A stretch of DNA of 64,000 bases from Zonotrichia leucophrys gambelii (Eukaryota > Chordata > Aves > Passeriformes > Passerellidae): positions 63,106,216-63,170,215 of the forward strand of contig NC_088171.1 in the NCBI RefSeq assembly GCF_028769735.1, in the 5' to 3' direction. This document shows, one piece after another, positions 1 through 9,856 of this stretch. Each line of letters opens with the position of its first letter. Positions within the stretch are counted from its first letter, which is position 1. The notes under the pieces were generated by a model. It had not been told where the DNA came from. It saw only the letters and a program-made list of their open reading frames with translations, and made no database searches. A program made the position numbers and the translations under genes.

Positions 1-141
1 AAAAGAGAGCAATTAAATTCCCCCCAGTGCACTGTGTTAGGCACTGTGGGGAAATCTGTGGATAAGATTTTTTTTTCTGGACAATTTGCATTTTTCATTG
101 ACTAATCATTCACTAATTTGTTATCCTTATCTCCTTTTCAG
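1..141 (+). other. TPMT: 3' end of the last intron of TPMT (partial)
   Basis: This is non-coding sequence ending in a pyrimidine-rich tract (about 121-139) and the acceptor CAG at 139-141, directly before an exon whose translation matches the TPMT C-terminus. A short imperfect hairpin lies at 21-51 (10 bp, one-base bulge, 10-base loop). Upstream TPMT exons lie outside the window. Confidence 0.8.
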
Positions 142-257
142 GCAACTGCTGTGAAATTAGGTGTCTTGAAAAAGTTGATGGCTTCTCGGAGAGGCACAAA
201 CAATGGGGACTAGATTATTTTCTGGAGGTGCTATATCTACTAAAGTTTGTAGCTTGA
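142..257 (+). CDS. TPMT: TPMT terminal coding exon (partial gene)
   Basis: Thiopurine S-methyltransferase is a cytosolic enzyme that methylates thiopurines using S-adenosylmethionine. After a two-base split codon the exon encodes 37 residues and then TGA (255-257). The translation contains [21 protein letters not shown] and EVLYLL, which align with the end of human TPMT as I know it ([20 protein letters not shown], then LYLLTEK). The last residues, KFVA, differ from the mammalian TEK ending. This stretch is too short to be found as a standalone ORF. It belongs to the C-terminal helix/strand region and holds none of the SAM-binding loop, which is encoded upstream. The identification is supported by its place before NHLRC1 on the same strand, as in human 6p22.3 read in reverse. 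Confidence 0.93.
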
Positions 258-838
258 TTAAAATTTGTTAAAATAACTTGCTTCACACCTGGCTTATTCT
301 TATATCTCTCATTTTAAAATGAGGCATTCTTAAAGCAGGGGTTTTGTCCATTTTGCTCACTGAGTCAGCTCTCCTACACATCTGCCTTTACTATCTTGAG
401 TTGTAAACAGATTTTCTTAAACTCCATGCACAAACAGCCATTACCAAAGCATACCTTTTTCTTCCATATCCGTTCAAATCATAAGAGCTGTGAAAAAGAA
501 ATGTTCCTGTTCCTTTTCAGCCATTGCAGGTCGATGCTGTCTGCCTGGCATTCTGCAACTCAGCCTCACCGACCGGCAGCCCTGGGAGTGTGGCAGCTGC
601 AGTTCAAACACTGTTTATGGGGCACTGGCTGCGTACCAGACTGGGCAGAGAGGTGGGAAGGTGCTGCAAGTTGGTCCTCTCCATCCCTGTGAATATATGT
701 CAAGTGAAGAGTTGTCAGTGAGTGGGCAAGTCAAGGCAGCAGCTGCCAAGAGGAAATTACCATCCAGGAAGCAAGGCTGGAGGGAAGTAGATGGATGATG
801 GGAAGGAATGGGTGGGAAATGTCCTGAGAGCACCTGAT
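258..838 (+). other. TPMT: TPMT 3' UTR and flank
   Basis: This is AT-rich to moderate-GC sequence after the TPMT stop codon. No AATAAA is visible here or in the repeat-rich sequence up to 3500; the only variant seen is ATTAAA at 257-262, overlapping the stop, which is too close to be convincing. The length of the 3' UTR cannot be set from sequence. Short open frames around 396-833 overlap on both strands and have no recognisable family. Confidence 0.5.
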
Positions 839-1803
839 GTTATTGCTAAACCATTCTCCATCATATCTGAAAGGTCACGGAATACGGGAGGGGTGCCTGA
901 GGACCTCCCATTTTCCTTTTTTGGAGGAAAACCAATGTTGCTTCAGTCTTGAAAAAGTGCAAGAAGAAGGACCTAGGAAAATATAGGCCAGTCAATCTCA
1001 CCTTCATCCTTGGAACAACCCATCCTGGATGTCACCTCTAAGCAAGTGGAGGAAAAGGAGGTTATCAGCAGTATTTCACCAAGGGAAATGGGCTGGGTTA
1101 GTGGACAGTGAGGTAGATTGAGTGACAGAGCTCAGTGTTGTGATCTAGTTGGAGGGCTTTAGCAAGGAGTGTTCCCAGGGGTCAGTACTGGGTCCAATCT
1201 TGTTCACCTTATTAATCAGTGACCTGAATGAAGGGACAGTGTGTACCTGCAATAAGTTTGATCATGATACAAAACTAGGAGGAGTGGCTAACACACCACA
1301 GTGCTCTGCAGCCATGCTGCAACACCTGCACATGCACAGGAGCCGGGCAGAGAGGAACACAGTGATGTTCAGAGAAGGCAAGTGCAGGGTCCTGCACCTG
1401 GGGAAGAAAAACCCAGGGCACCAGCACAGGCTGGGGCCTGACCTGCTGGAAAGCAGCTCTGCAGAGAAGAACCTGGGAGTCCAGGTGGTCAAGTTAGCCA
1501 GCAGTGTGCCCTTGTGGCCAAAAAGGCCAGTGGTATCCTGGGGTGCCTTAGGAAGAGTGTGGTCAACAGGTTGAGGGAGGTGATCCTGCCCTTCTATTCA
1601 GCCCTGGTGAGGCCACATCTGGAGTGCTGTGTCCAGTTCTGGGCTCCTCAGTACAAGAGAGACCTCAGCATGGAGCAGGTCCAGGAGAGGACCATAAAGA
1701 TGGCTGGGAGACTGGACCATCTTGCTTATGAGGAAAGGCTAAGAGAGCCATTGTTTATCCTGGAGAGGAGGCAACTGAGAAGGGACCATCAATGCTTACA
1801 AAT
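839..1803 (+). mobile_element. CR1 LINE, 3' part of ORF2, decayed (part 1 of split element)
   Basis: The sequence follows the avian CR1 consensus in the sense direction from the RT domain to near the 3' end. Readable pieces of the old reverse transcriptase appear in two frames: QGSVLGPILF and KLGGVA (from 1149), then [32 protein letters not shown] and LAYEERLRE (from 1514). The RT catalytic box that normally reads FADDTK is FDHDTK here. Frameshifts, and a large internal deletion around 1080-1100 and 1115-1150, show it is dead. It is 5'-truncated, as is usual for CR1. It is interrupted at about 1804 by an opposite-strand CR1 and resumes near 2060. Confidence 0.9.
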
Positions 1804-2055
1804 ACAGAATCACAGAAATTCTAGGCTGGAAGAGACCTTTGAGATCATCGAGTCTAACACCTCAACTAGATCATGGCACCAAGTGCCACATCCAGTCTTT
1901 TTTTAAACTCTTCGAGGGATGGTGACTCCACCACCTCCCTGGGTAGATGATTCCAGTATTTGACCACTCTTTCTGTAAAATACTTCCTCCTTAATTCTAG
2001 CCTGTATCTCCCTTGGTGCAGCTTGAGACTGTGTCCTCTTGTTCTGTCAACATTT
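1804..2055 (-). mobile_element. CR1 LINE 3' end, antisense, nested in another CR1
   Basis: This begins with the reverse complement of the CR1 3' tail (CAGAATCACAGAAATTCTAGG). It then reads the antisense CR1 3' region, including the recognisable stretches around 1921-1945 (GACTCCACCACCTCCCTGGG) and 2030-2050 (TGTCCTCTTGTTCTGTC). It sits between two halves of a sense CR1, so it is the younger insertion. Its subfamily differs from the host element. Confidence 0.8.
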
Positions 2056-2059
2056 AAGG

Positions 2060-2205
2060 GCAGTCAACAAGTGAATAGGACAAGACTTGTCAGTGGTGCT
2101 GAGGGATGGGAAAAGGGACAAAATGCACAAACTGAAACACAGGAAGTTCTATCTGAATATGAGAAAATCTTCTCTACTTTGACGTTGACAGAGCACAGTG
2201 ACTTC
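2060..2205 (+). mobile_element. CR1 LINE, continuation of the split element
   Basis: This resumes the sense CR1 after the nested insertion. The order of motifs (GACAAGACTTGTCAGTGGTG, then CACAAACTGAAACACAGGAA, then a fragment like the CR1 CTTCTTTACTGTGAGGGTGAC box) is that expected just downstream of the point where part 1 stops. The final CR1 3' tail is missing. Confidence 0.75.
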
Positions 2206-2959
2206 TCCCCTTTGCAGCTTATTTTGAAAGGAAAAGTATGATTGCAATGTAATGTATCATAATTTGTCAAAAATAGAAGGCGAGTAAAAGCCATGGGGCT
2301 TTTTAGAGTGCCATAGTCCTAGAGCTGCAAATGGGTCTGCTGGTTTTAGCACAGCAGCCCCGACGCCCACAGCTCATTGGGACACTCAATATTGCTCATA
2401 GATACTCGTGTTTCAAGGTTGGGTTGACAGAGAGAAGAAGGGATGTAGCCTGTGGGCCAGTGCAAGCTGGGAGCTGCTGATTTTGTTTCTTTTCACTCCT
2501 GGCCAGTACTGCAGTTACCAGGTTAAGGCATCTCCTTCCTTTCAAGTTTTTCCGGATGTAACGTGAGAGCTCCCAAAGTTTATCTCAGACACTGAGATAC
2601 GTGATAGCTGCAAAAGGCCAGGCGCTTGGCACGAGGCTGCCGCATGCCCTGTGGTGCCCTGCACAGGACTCCCAGGCATGCGACAGCCTGGCAAGAGCAA
2701 TGCCACATGCCAAAACAGCCATTTTAGGGTGTGTAAGAGCTGTGTGTACCCTCTAACTACTCTGAGAATTCCCTGTAATTACACCTAGCAAAAGGAGCAC
2801 ATGCTGTCCACGCATCTTATGGAAATATGTGTACGTGCCTGTCTGAGAAATGTGGCTACTAGTGATGAATGTAAATATTTTCTAAATTTTGCCAGAACAG
2901 TGGGAAAATACAATGAAACCGAGGTATTCACAGGGATAGAGTACATCTCCTTTGAAGAC
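2206..2959. other. Intergenic, no gene recognised
   Basis: This is unique-looking sequence between CR1 copies. Open frames at 2785-3013 overlap on both strands, run into the next CR1 and resemble nothing known. No RNA gene was seen. Confidence 0.6.
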
Positions 2960-3342
2960 AGCTTCAGAGAGTTGGGATTGCTCAGCATGGAGAAGTCCCT
3001 GAGGAGACCTTAGAGCAGCCTTCCAGTACCTGAAGGGCCTGCAGGAGAACTGGAGTGAGACTTTTTACAAGGGCATGTAGTGACAGGACAAGGGGAAATC
3101 TGACAGAGGGTATGTTCAGGTGATATATTAAGAAAAAATTCCTTACTGCAAGGGTGATGAGACTGGAACATGTCGCCCAGAGAAGCTGTGGATGCCCCAT
3201 CTCTGGAAGTGTTCAAGGGTTGGATGGGGCTTTAAGCAACCTGATCTATCCTGGTCATCCCTGCCCATAGGAGTGGGATTCGAACTAGATAATCATCAAG
3301 GTCCCTTCTAATCTAAACCATCCAGTGATTCCATGATTCTGT
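2960..3342 (+). mobile_element. CR1 LINE 3' end, sense
   Basis: This follows the CR1 3' region to its end: a GAGAGTTGGGATTGCTCAGC-like start, GTGACAGGACAAGGGGAAAT in the middle, the AGGTCCCTTCTAATCTAAACC box, and the terminal CCATGATTCTGT tail at 3331-3342. It is divergent, so it is an old copy. Confidence 0.88.
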
Positions 3343-3413
3343 AAAATTGTGGCTTAATTCCTTACTCTGGTAGGGGGTAAAGAGAGCTAGTAGCAGTATG
3401 GTAACTCGATAAC

Positions 3414-3512
3414 TGGATGTCTGTAAGAATCTGGTGGGTGTGTGAATATTCTGGCGGGTAGTTGAATATCCTGGTGGATATTTGGATGTTCTGGTGGCAT
3501 ATATTCTGGTTC
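3414..3512. repeat. Degenerate ~20-bp tandem repeat (minisatellite remnant)
   Basis: About five decayed units share a core like GAATATTCTGGTGGGTA (for example 3443-3460, 3461-3480 and 3481-3501). Units vary from 19 to 21 bases. The array sits immediately upstream of the NHLRC1 CpG island. Confidence 0.65.
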
Positions 3513-3529
3513 ATGTGAGCACGGGTGGG

Positions 3530-4420
3530 TGTGCGGGTGTGGGCACAGGGACACCCGGCGGGACACTCCGGGCCCTGCTCCGCCCCCGCTGGCCCGCAGG
3601 GGGCGCGCGCCCGCCTCGGCCGCGCTCAGCGCCCGCCCCGCCGGGCCCGGGGATCCGGGGCCGCCGCGGGGCTCCGGTCGCTCTCCTCAGGCGGGGATGG
3701 CGGCGGAGGACGAGGCGGAGCTGAGCCTGCTGGAGTGCCGGGTGTGCTTCGAGCCGTACGGCCCCGACGGGCAGCGGCGGCCGCTCAACCTGCCCTGCGG
3801 GCACGTCCTCTGCCGGGGCTGCGTGGGGGCCCTGGCCGGCGCCGAGCGCCGGAGGCTGGAGTGTCCCTTCTGCCGGCGGCTCTGCGGGCCCGCCGAGACC
3901 AGCGAGTGCCGCCCGCTGCTGCAGCTGCTGGAGCTCCTGGGCCCCGCCGGCGGCGGCCTCGCCTCGGCCCTGGGCAGGAGCGGCGGCGGGGCGGCGGCGG
4001 CGGCCCCCGCGGGGCTCGGGCTGCGGCTGTGCCTGGGGGGCTGGGGGTCGCTGGTGAACCCCACCGGCGTGGCGGCCTGCCCCGGGTCCGGCCGCCTGGC
4101 CGTGGCACACGACGGCAAGAAGAGGATCCACGTCTTCGGGCCGAGCGGGTTCTGCCTGCGGCGGTTCGGGGAGCGGGGGGACGCGAACAACGACATCAAG
4201 TACGCGCTCGATGTGACGGTCACGTCCGACGGACACGTGGTGGTCACCGACGGCGGGGACTGCTCCGTGAAAGCCTTCGATTCTGAGGGAAGGGGGGTCC
4301 TGGCCGTGCGGGAAGGCTTCTGCTTGCCCTGGGGCTTGGATGCCGCCGCCAAGAGCGAAGTGATCCTGACCGACTCGGAGGCTGGCGCGCTGTACCGCTT
4401 GGCGGCCGACTTCCAAAGGG
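3530..4420. promoter_or_regulatory. NHLRC1: CpG island covering NHLRC1 promoter and 5' coding half
   Basis: There is a sharp rise in G+C and CpG density beginning near 3530 and continuing into the coding region. CCGCCCC-type Sp1-like boxes occur at about 3578-3587 and 3632-3642. No TATA box was seen. G+C falls again toward the 3' half of the gene. Confidence 0.85.
3590..3608 (+). promoter_or_regulatory. CTCF-like binding motif upstream of NHLRC1
   Basis: The 19 bases TGGCCCGCAGGGGGCGCGC match the well-known CTCF consensus (TGGCCACCAGGGGGCGCTA) at 15 positions, including the whole CAGGGGGCGC core. It lies about 90 bp upstream of the NHLRC1 start codon and between TPMT and NHLRC1. Occupancy is inferred only. 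Confidence 0.6.
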
Positions 4421-4857
4421 GGGAATTAAAGAAGTGCCAGATGATCCGGTCCCGGCTTGTCAGCCCCAGAGCTGTCGCTGTCTGCCAGAGCTCGGGTGCT
4501 GTCGTGGTAGTAGAGCACCTGAAAGCCCGAGGTCCGAGCAAGGGCAGCACCCGAGTGACGATACTCAGTGCGGAGATGGATCTCATCGGCCAGGTGGACA
4601 GCTTCGGTCTGAACCTCGTTTTCCCCTCCAGAATATACGCTACGGCTGTGGCCTTTGATAGAGAAGGTCGTGTTATAGTAACGGATGTTTGTAGCCAGGC
4701 TGTCATATGCTTAGGGAAACCTGAGGAATTTCCCAGCTTTAACCCTCTAATTAGCCACGGGCTTTCTTACCCTGTCGGACTGACTTACACGGCAAACAAT
4801 TCCCTCGTCGTTTTAGATAGCGGTGATCATTCAGTGAAAGTATATAGCTCTACCTGA
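3697..4857 (+). CDS. NHLRC1: NHLRC1 / malin, RING-type E3 ubiquitin ligase with NHL repeats (single exon, complete)
   Basis: Malin is the E3 ubiquitin ligase that works with the phosphatase laforin in glycogen metabolism; loss in humans causes Lafora disease (EPM2B). The 386-residue product (human 395) is encoded in one exon, as in other vertebrates. A C3HC4 RING is complete: C14, C17, C34, H36, C39, C42, C56 and C59. An Ala/Gly-rich linker (about 85-105) is followed by six NHL-type beta-propeller blades to the C-terminus, with typical motifs such as NPTGVAACP, YALDVTVTSDGHVVVTD, LPWGLDAA, YPVGLTY and VVLDSGDHSVKVYS. The ATG at 3697 is chosen because it gives MAAEDEAELSLLECRVC with the RING at the expected distance, and it has G at -3 and G at +4. 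The frame is open upstream to 3529, but that part is low-complexity CpG-island sequence. TPMT lies upstream and KIF13A downstream on the same strand. Confidence 0.96.
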   Translation: MAAEDEAELSLLECRVCFEPYGPDGQRRPLNLPCGHVLCRGCVGALAGAERRRLECPFCRRLCGPAETSECRPLLQLLELLGPAGGGLASALGRSGGGAAAAAPAGLGLRLCLGGWGSLVNPTGVAACPGSGRLAVAHDGKKRIHVFGPSGFCLRRFGERGDANNDIKYALDVTVTSDGHVVVTDGGDCSVKAFDSEGRGVLAVREGFCLPWGLDAAAKSEVILTDSEAGALYRLAADFQRGELKKCQMIRSRLVSPRAVAVCQSSGAVVVVEHLKARGPSKGSTRVTILSAEMDLIGQVDSFGLNLVFPSRIYATAVAFDREGRVIVTDVCSQAVICLGKPEEFPSFNPLISHGLSYPVGLTYTANNSLVVLDSGDHSVKVYSST

Positions 4858-5772
4858 GTGGGCTCAGATGCTTCCTGCTGCAGGCTCAAGCTGCTTCTGG
4901 CCATAAAGCATGCGGAGTTCTGGAGTTTGTAGGAGTGGAGGGAGCAGGCGGTTGTGGGGCTCTGAGTGTGAAATCACCCTCCGACCAACACGCCGTGCTT
5001 CCTGCAAAACTTGTGTCACGTCTCTTGCCTACCTTGGGAGAGGACCTGGCTGTTGCTGCCTGTAGCCAACAACAAATCAACCAAACAAATCACTTAGCAT
5101 TTTAAAACTATTCCATGCCTTGACAACCAAGTGGTTTTGGTTGCTTTTGACACGTAATCAAAGACCAGCACGTGTGAAAGTAATGCATAATTTATTTACG
5201 TTTCCCAGCACATGCTTAATTAAGTATAGGTACACTCCTGACAGAACTGTTTCCAAGAATTGTGCACAAGGAAGGAGATTGCCTTGACAGAATGATAGGA
5301 GAAATGGAAGCCTCCATTCAAGGCTGCATAAATCCAGCTAAAATCATTGTGATGGAGGAGCTACCACTAATGAGTGAGTTATGAGACATGAAATGATGTT
5401 CAAAGTCTATTTTTTCCAGGAAAATGCATTTCTGGGGGCACTCTTTTCTCTGCTAGTTTATTCCCACCTTTATTAAGGTTCTACTGGAGCACTTTGTCTT
5501 CCTCTAAAATGCCCAAGTCTGTGTCTTTGCCTGGAGATAATATAGTGTGTGGTTACACGGCATGGGCTGCTTTGCCTAAAAGCCTCTTGAAATATTCACG
5601 TTTAGACCACAAGTGCTCCTGCATAAGTAAGTTTAAGTTGGCTCTGCTGCTAACACAGCTACATGTAGAAGGTTTTCAGCACTACCTGCCCCCGTTTTGC
5701 CATTAATATGGTGCTTTTGCACTCCCAAACCCCAGGATTCAACTGCAAATTGAAATGTTAGTGAGAGGTAAG

Positions 5773-5776
<4 letters not shown>

Positions 5777-5809
<33 letters not shown>
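5777..5809. repeat. Poly(T) tract, 33 bases
   Basis: Uninterrupted T homopolymer. No adjacent retroposon body was recognised. Confidence 0.95.
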
Positions 5810-5810
<1 letters not shown>

Positions 5811-6449
5811 TAGCTTCCAAATGAGATTTTGTTGATTGTGAACACACAGGAGATTTAGATCAGTTTATATTCTCTCGTTTTACTTACAGTGATATTATAT
5901 TCTCATTTATATTCTCACAGTTTTACTGTGGACATGAGTCCTTTTGCCTTATTGCACAGTGGAAATTAAAGTATATAGGACTTATTTTGAGAAGGATTTA
6001 ATACCCCCACTAGAAGTCACTGCTGCATTTTTAGGCATTTATGTGCTGCTAAAATGACTACTTAGATGGTTCAGCATTAAAATGAAGTTAGATATAAATG
6101 CGAATGCTATCTGAGGTAGAGATGAGTAGGTTAAAATGGCATAAAACTTTTGGGGTAATTTCTTTTTTTTTTTAGTAATTGAAATCATTAATATTAACTA
6201 ATGTAATTTGAAATTCACAAGCAATCTATCAGTAAATTTTTTTTATCTGGCTTTTGGTCTGACTTCAGGGCATTCAATAACTGCATGTGTTACAGCACCA
6301 GTGATTTACCAAATACTAGCATTAAATTGGAGCAGTTTAGCCCTCTAATTCAGCCAATGTGTTAGTCTGTCTCATGTCAACATTTATATAAACAAAACAA
6401 ATCTATTCATTGCAGCTATTTGTAAAGGTTAATTGAACAGTGATCTGCC

Positions 6450-6455
6450 AATAAA
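6450..6455 (+). terminator. NHLRC1: Candidate poly(A) signal AATAAA for NHLRC1
   Basis: This is the first canonical hexamer on the + strand after the NHLRC1 stop, about 1.6 kb downstream, followed by GTGTG. Use is inferred. Confidence 0.35.
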
Positions 6456-6576
6456 GTGTGATTTGCTTACTTCTATATTTTAATAATTTAGTGATAATTC
6501 CTCATGTTTTTTTCATCATGTGTTTCCTTGTTACAACACCATTTCTGTATTGCAGTTGCCCTGTAGATTGTTTTTT

Positions 6577-6621
6577 CTTCTGCAGCATATCACCTTCTGC
6601 AACGGTGATATGCTGCAGAAG
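6577..6621. repeat. Perfect 18-bp inverted repeat with 9-base loop
   Basis: The arms CTTCTGCAGCATATCACC (6577-6594) and its exact reverse complement (6604-6621) flank the loop TTCTGCAAC. No mismatch is present. It can form a hairpin in DNA or RNA. No known RNA family was recognised. Confidence 0.9.
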
Positions 6622-7871
6622 TTGCTGTAGGGCCATTTTTTGCTATTGAAAATTATATGGATGTGCACAGTTGGTATTTTTCAGCCTTCTCTACTGCCTG
6701 GCCAGAGAGCAAGTGCCTTTGGAAGAAGCAGAAATCCTCCTTGGCTGTTGTGCAGTATGAGCTGTATGGCCCTGAGCAGGAGCCCAGCTGGGGGGTCAGG
6801 AAGGAAATTTACTCAGAGAAGGAGACCCCTGGATTATGTATCCCTTTCTAGACGCCAAGGAGACTCCTGCCTTTGATAGAACCAATTAGATAACACTTCC
6901 TTTGGGGGACTGCTGTGTGTCAGAATGCATGCAATGCCATCAATGCTGTATTCATACATAATTAATACTTTGTCACAGTAACACTTCCTCTGAACCATGG
7001 GCTGTGAGCTTTCATCTTCTCAAACCTTTGTGTGCACCAGGAGCTTGGTTTGCTACTAAATTAATGGATGGGAAAATTTCCTAGGACCTACTGCCATGTA
7101 GCAACTTTCTAGCAGCTGAAATGCTGATTTTTAAACATTTGACTCAGACTGTTTTAAAATCTACAAAAACTCCCATTGTTGCCCATTCTGTTCCTGACTC
7201 CTTTGGTAACTAGAAATCACTTGATTTTGGGTTTGTAAGCAAAATAAACTTTGGGACTTTATTCTACCTAATAGATTTTTTTTTCTTTGTGCCATCTCCT
7301 GTATCTCTGCTTTACCTACCTACTGAAAGCAAACTTCTGTGAGCAATGCAACTGTTTTCTTTTTACTCTACAGCTTGGTGCTTAGTGTTGTACAACCATT
7401 ATATTCTGCCTTAATTAATTTGATTCAGATGCCTAAATTGATAAACCATAATGAACTGTATAAAAACAAATATTAAAAATGTTGAGTTCTTTGGTGCTTA
7501 AGGGAAAATGCAGCAGTAAAGCTGAAATCTTTCTTTTGACACAAAATTTTGTGTTCTGAGAGAGGGATGGCAAATATTGAACTGATTCCTTAGGTTTGTG
7601 GTTTGACTGGCTGTGCTTGGAATGGGGATAGCTAGATGTGTGCTTACCTTTGGAAGAGTGGTGGCCATTCCATTTAGAAAGGAACATAGGACTGTGTCTA
7701 GATGCTTCAGTGACAATTAGTGTTGAGTTTATTTTTTAAAAATCCATCACCTTTGCATAACTTTCTGCACCTCATGTTCTAGCCATTGGATTAAAACCAA
7801 ATAAATATAATGGACACTCTTCCTTTAGTGCCATGTCTTCAGCCCCTAGTAGAGATTGCTATGTCTGTTCT

Positions 7872-7891
7872 ACACACACACACACACACAC
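7872..7891. repeat. (AC)10 microsatellite
   Basis: Ten uninterrupted AC units. Confidence 0.95.
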
Positions 7892-8079
7892 TGCAATTCC
7901 TATTTGGTTTATTTTTAAGCACTGATCTCGTGTTGCATATAAACATATCAGGGTATGTTACAGGGTTAAGGAATTAAAGGAGTCAGAGGAGTTCCAGCAA
8001 TGCATATTGAGATTATATTCTCTAACACATATATTTTTTGTTTTGCTTGTGAAGAAAATAATTTTAAATAAAGAATGTA

Positions 8080-8139
8080 TTTTTTCCAGATCAGTGAATA
8101 AGGAAGAAAAGGTGAAAAAAATAGTAAAATTTATTTCAT
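8080..8139. repeat. 60-bp duplicated segment, copy A
   Basis: This starts TTTTTTCCAGATCAGTGAAT and ends AAATTTATTTCAT. It is the same as 9797-9856 apart from a single base (T here, G there) in the A-rich middle. Copies are in direct orientation, 1.7 kb apart. Confidence 0.92.
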
Positions 8140-9579
8140 TTTGGCCGTTGTCCATTAGAGCACCTGTCCATTCCCTCCAGTCACATTGCTGTGCACATCA
8201 GTTTGATCTTTATATTTTCCCAAAGCATGCATGCAACGTCCCTGTAGCATTTTTTAATATGGACTGATTTCAGGGGAAGAGGGGTTCTCCTGTAATATCC
8301 AGCCCCCAAACCACTAGGAATGTTACAGAGCAGGTCCATCAAGACAATACTTATAATATAGGAGACCTTTCAATTCTGGAAGGATTGATGGAGGTCAAAA
8401 AGCAGCTTTCTTCCTTGGGACCATGGGTCACAGTGCTGTTGCACCCCACAAAGGAAGAATCTCTCCTCTCCTCTCCTCATCTTTTTAACCTGATTCTTCT
8501 CAGAGGCTTGTCTTACACTTTACATGTCACCTGTGAGTCACAGCTTCCCTCCACAGGAGCAAAGCAAAATTACAGATATTTTTCAAGTGAGTTCTTGCTT
8601 TTCATTCAGGTATCTCAGGAGAACTGGCAGACCGTTTGGAGATCAGCAAGCACTTTGGTAGTGTTCTGTAAACATCCAGGCTTTCTCTAAAGTGCCTCCT
8701 TTATGTAACATGACTGACTCTCCTGGACAGCTTCAAAGCTCTCTAATACTGGAGAGGTTCTCAGGGAGCAGATGATGCATAGCACTTACACCTTTTTCTC
8801 ACTACTGCTTTCCAAGAGATTTAGAGATATGCCTGAACTTGGCACTCCAGCCTCTCTGTGAGGCAAATACAGTACAAATGTCTTGGCCCTGCAGCTGCAG
8901 ACGAGTCGAGAATCGAGGGAAGCCTTTGGCAGACTTCAGGCTAGATCTTAGAATTCCCATCAAAAGGTTACCTTAATAAAGCAGGGAGAGTTTGTGTTTA
9001 ATCACCCTCTTGTCTGGGAAGTGCCTTCCTGATTTTGGAAGATGTTTTGACACTATACTGATGATCTTGTTACTAATTCCTCTGCTGTTTCCTACAAATC
9101 ATGGAAATTAATACTTTTCCAAACCACAATGTATTCCTAGATAATTGCTTCCAGTGTGCTCCACAAAAGAGTGTGGTTTTGAAATGCTCAAATTTCACAT
9201 TAAGGATAGAAAGGAGGAGATCAACTCTGAAAAGGAAAAAAATTGAATGGAAGGTGTCTGTGGCTTAAGCAGAGGGTGAACTCCACCAAGTCAGAGCACA
9301 GAGCACACCCATCATTCCAGTAAAAGGAATGCATTCTTAAGAGGTGAAGCATTTCAGCCTGGGAAATGGACAAGATGATAAGGGCTGTTGCCTTTTGATT
9401 AGTATTTACCTCTGGCAGAGGAATTAACCTGCATTTGAACAGATCTTACAGCTACAAGTAGATACTTTTCAGATGGCAATCCTTAGGAGAGCTGTCAGTT
9501 ACTTGTAGCTTTTATTATCTGTTAGTTTGTAGCAAAAATCTGGGGGTGGGGGGGAATAAAGATTTGGAGCAAACTAGGC

Positions 9580-9617
9580 TTTTTAGGGAATTTGGTAATT
9601 TTTAGGGAATTAGGTAA
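9580..9617. repeat. 19-bp tandem duplication
   Basis: Two adjacent copies of TTTTTAGGGAATTTGGTAA (9580-9598, 9599-9617) differ at one base. Confidence 0.85.
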
Positions 9618-9796
9618 TTGAATTAATACATATGTAGAATTTTCCTAAAGATCCCTCTTAATGTAGGCAGTTTTTATTCTTTGCTCACAGGTGAGCACTT
9701 TATGGGCAGAGAGTTGAGGTGAGAGAACACATCCTGCTTTCATGGAATGTATTTTTTAAATCAGGAAACTATTGCTTGTCACGAGATTCCATAAAT

Positions 9797-9856
9797 TTTT
9801 TTCCAGATCAGTGAATAAGGAAGAAAAGGTGAAAAAAAGAGTAAAATTTATTTCAT
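9797..9856. repeat. 60-bp duplicated segment, copy B
   Basis: Second copy of the segment at 8080-8139, one mismatch. It is flanked on the right by AT-rich ATTTATTTT-like sequence. Confidence 0.92.

Larger units (their letters stand above)
4858..6455 (+). other. NHLRC1: NHLRC1 3' UTR and flank
   Basis: The sequence becomes AT-rich after the stop codon. It contains a run of 33 T (5777-5809). Candidate cleavage signals are ATTAAA at 5965-5970 and AATAAA at 6450-6455, the latter followed by a GT-rich stretch. I cannot tell which is used. Confidence 0.5.

Noticed and set aside
1149..1906. Two overlapping open frames that look like a protein gene
   Set aside because: They are frameshifted remnants of CR1 reverse transcriptase, with the catalytic box altered.
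3270..3295. tRNA-like T-loop (GGATTCGAAC)
   Set aside because: It lies inside the CR1 tail, in the segment that normally reads GGTTGGACTAGATGATC; no acceptor or anticodon stem surrounds it.
3511..4706. Long minus-strand open frames (301 and 339 codons) over NHLRC1
   Set aside because: They are shadows of a GC-rich coding gene: Pro/Arg/Ala-rich products without any domain, opposite a clear RING-NHL protein.
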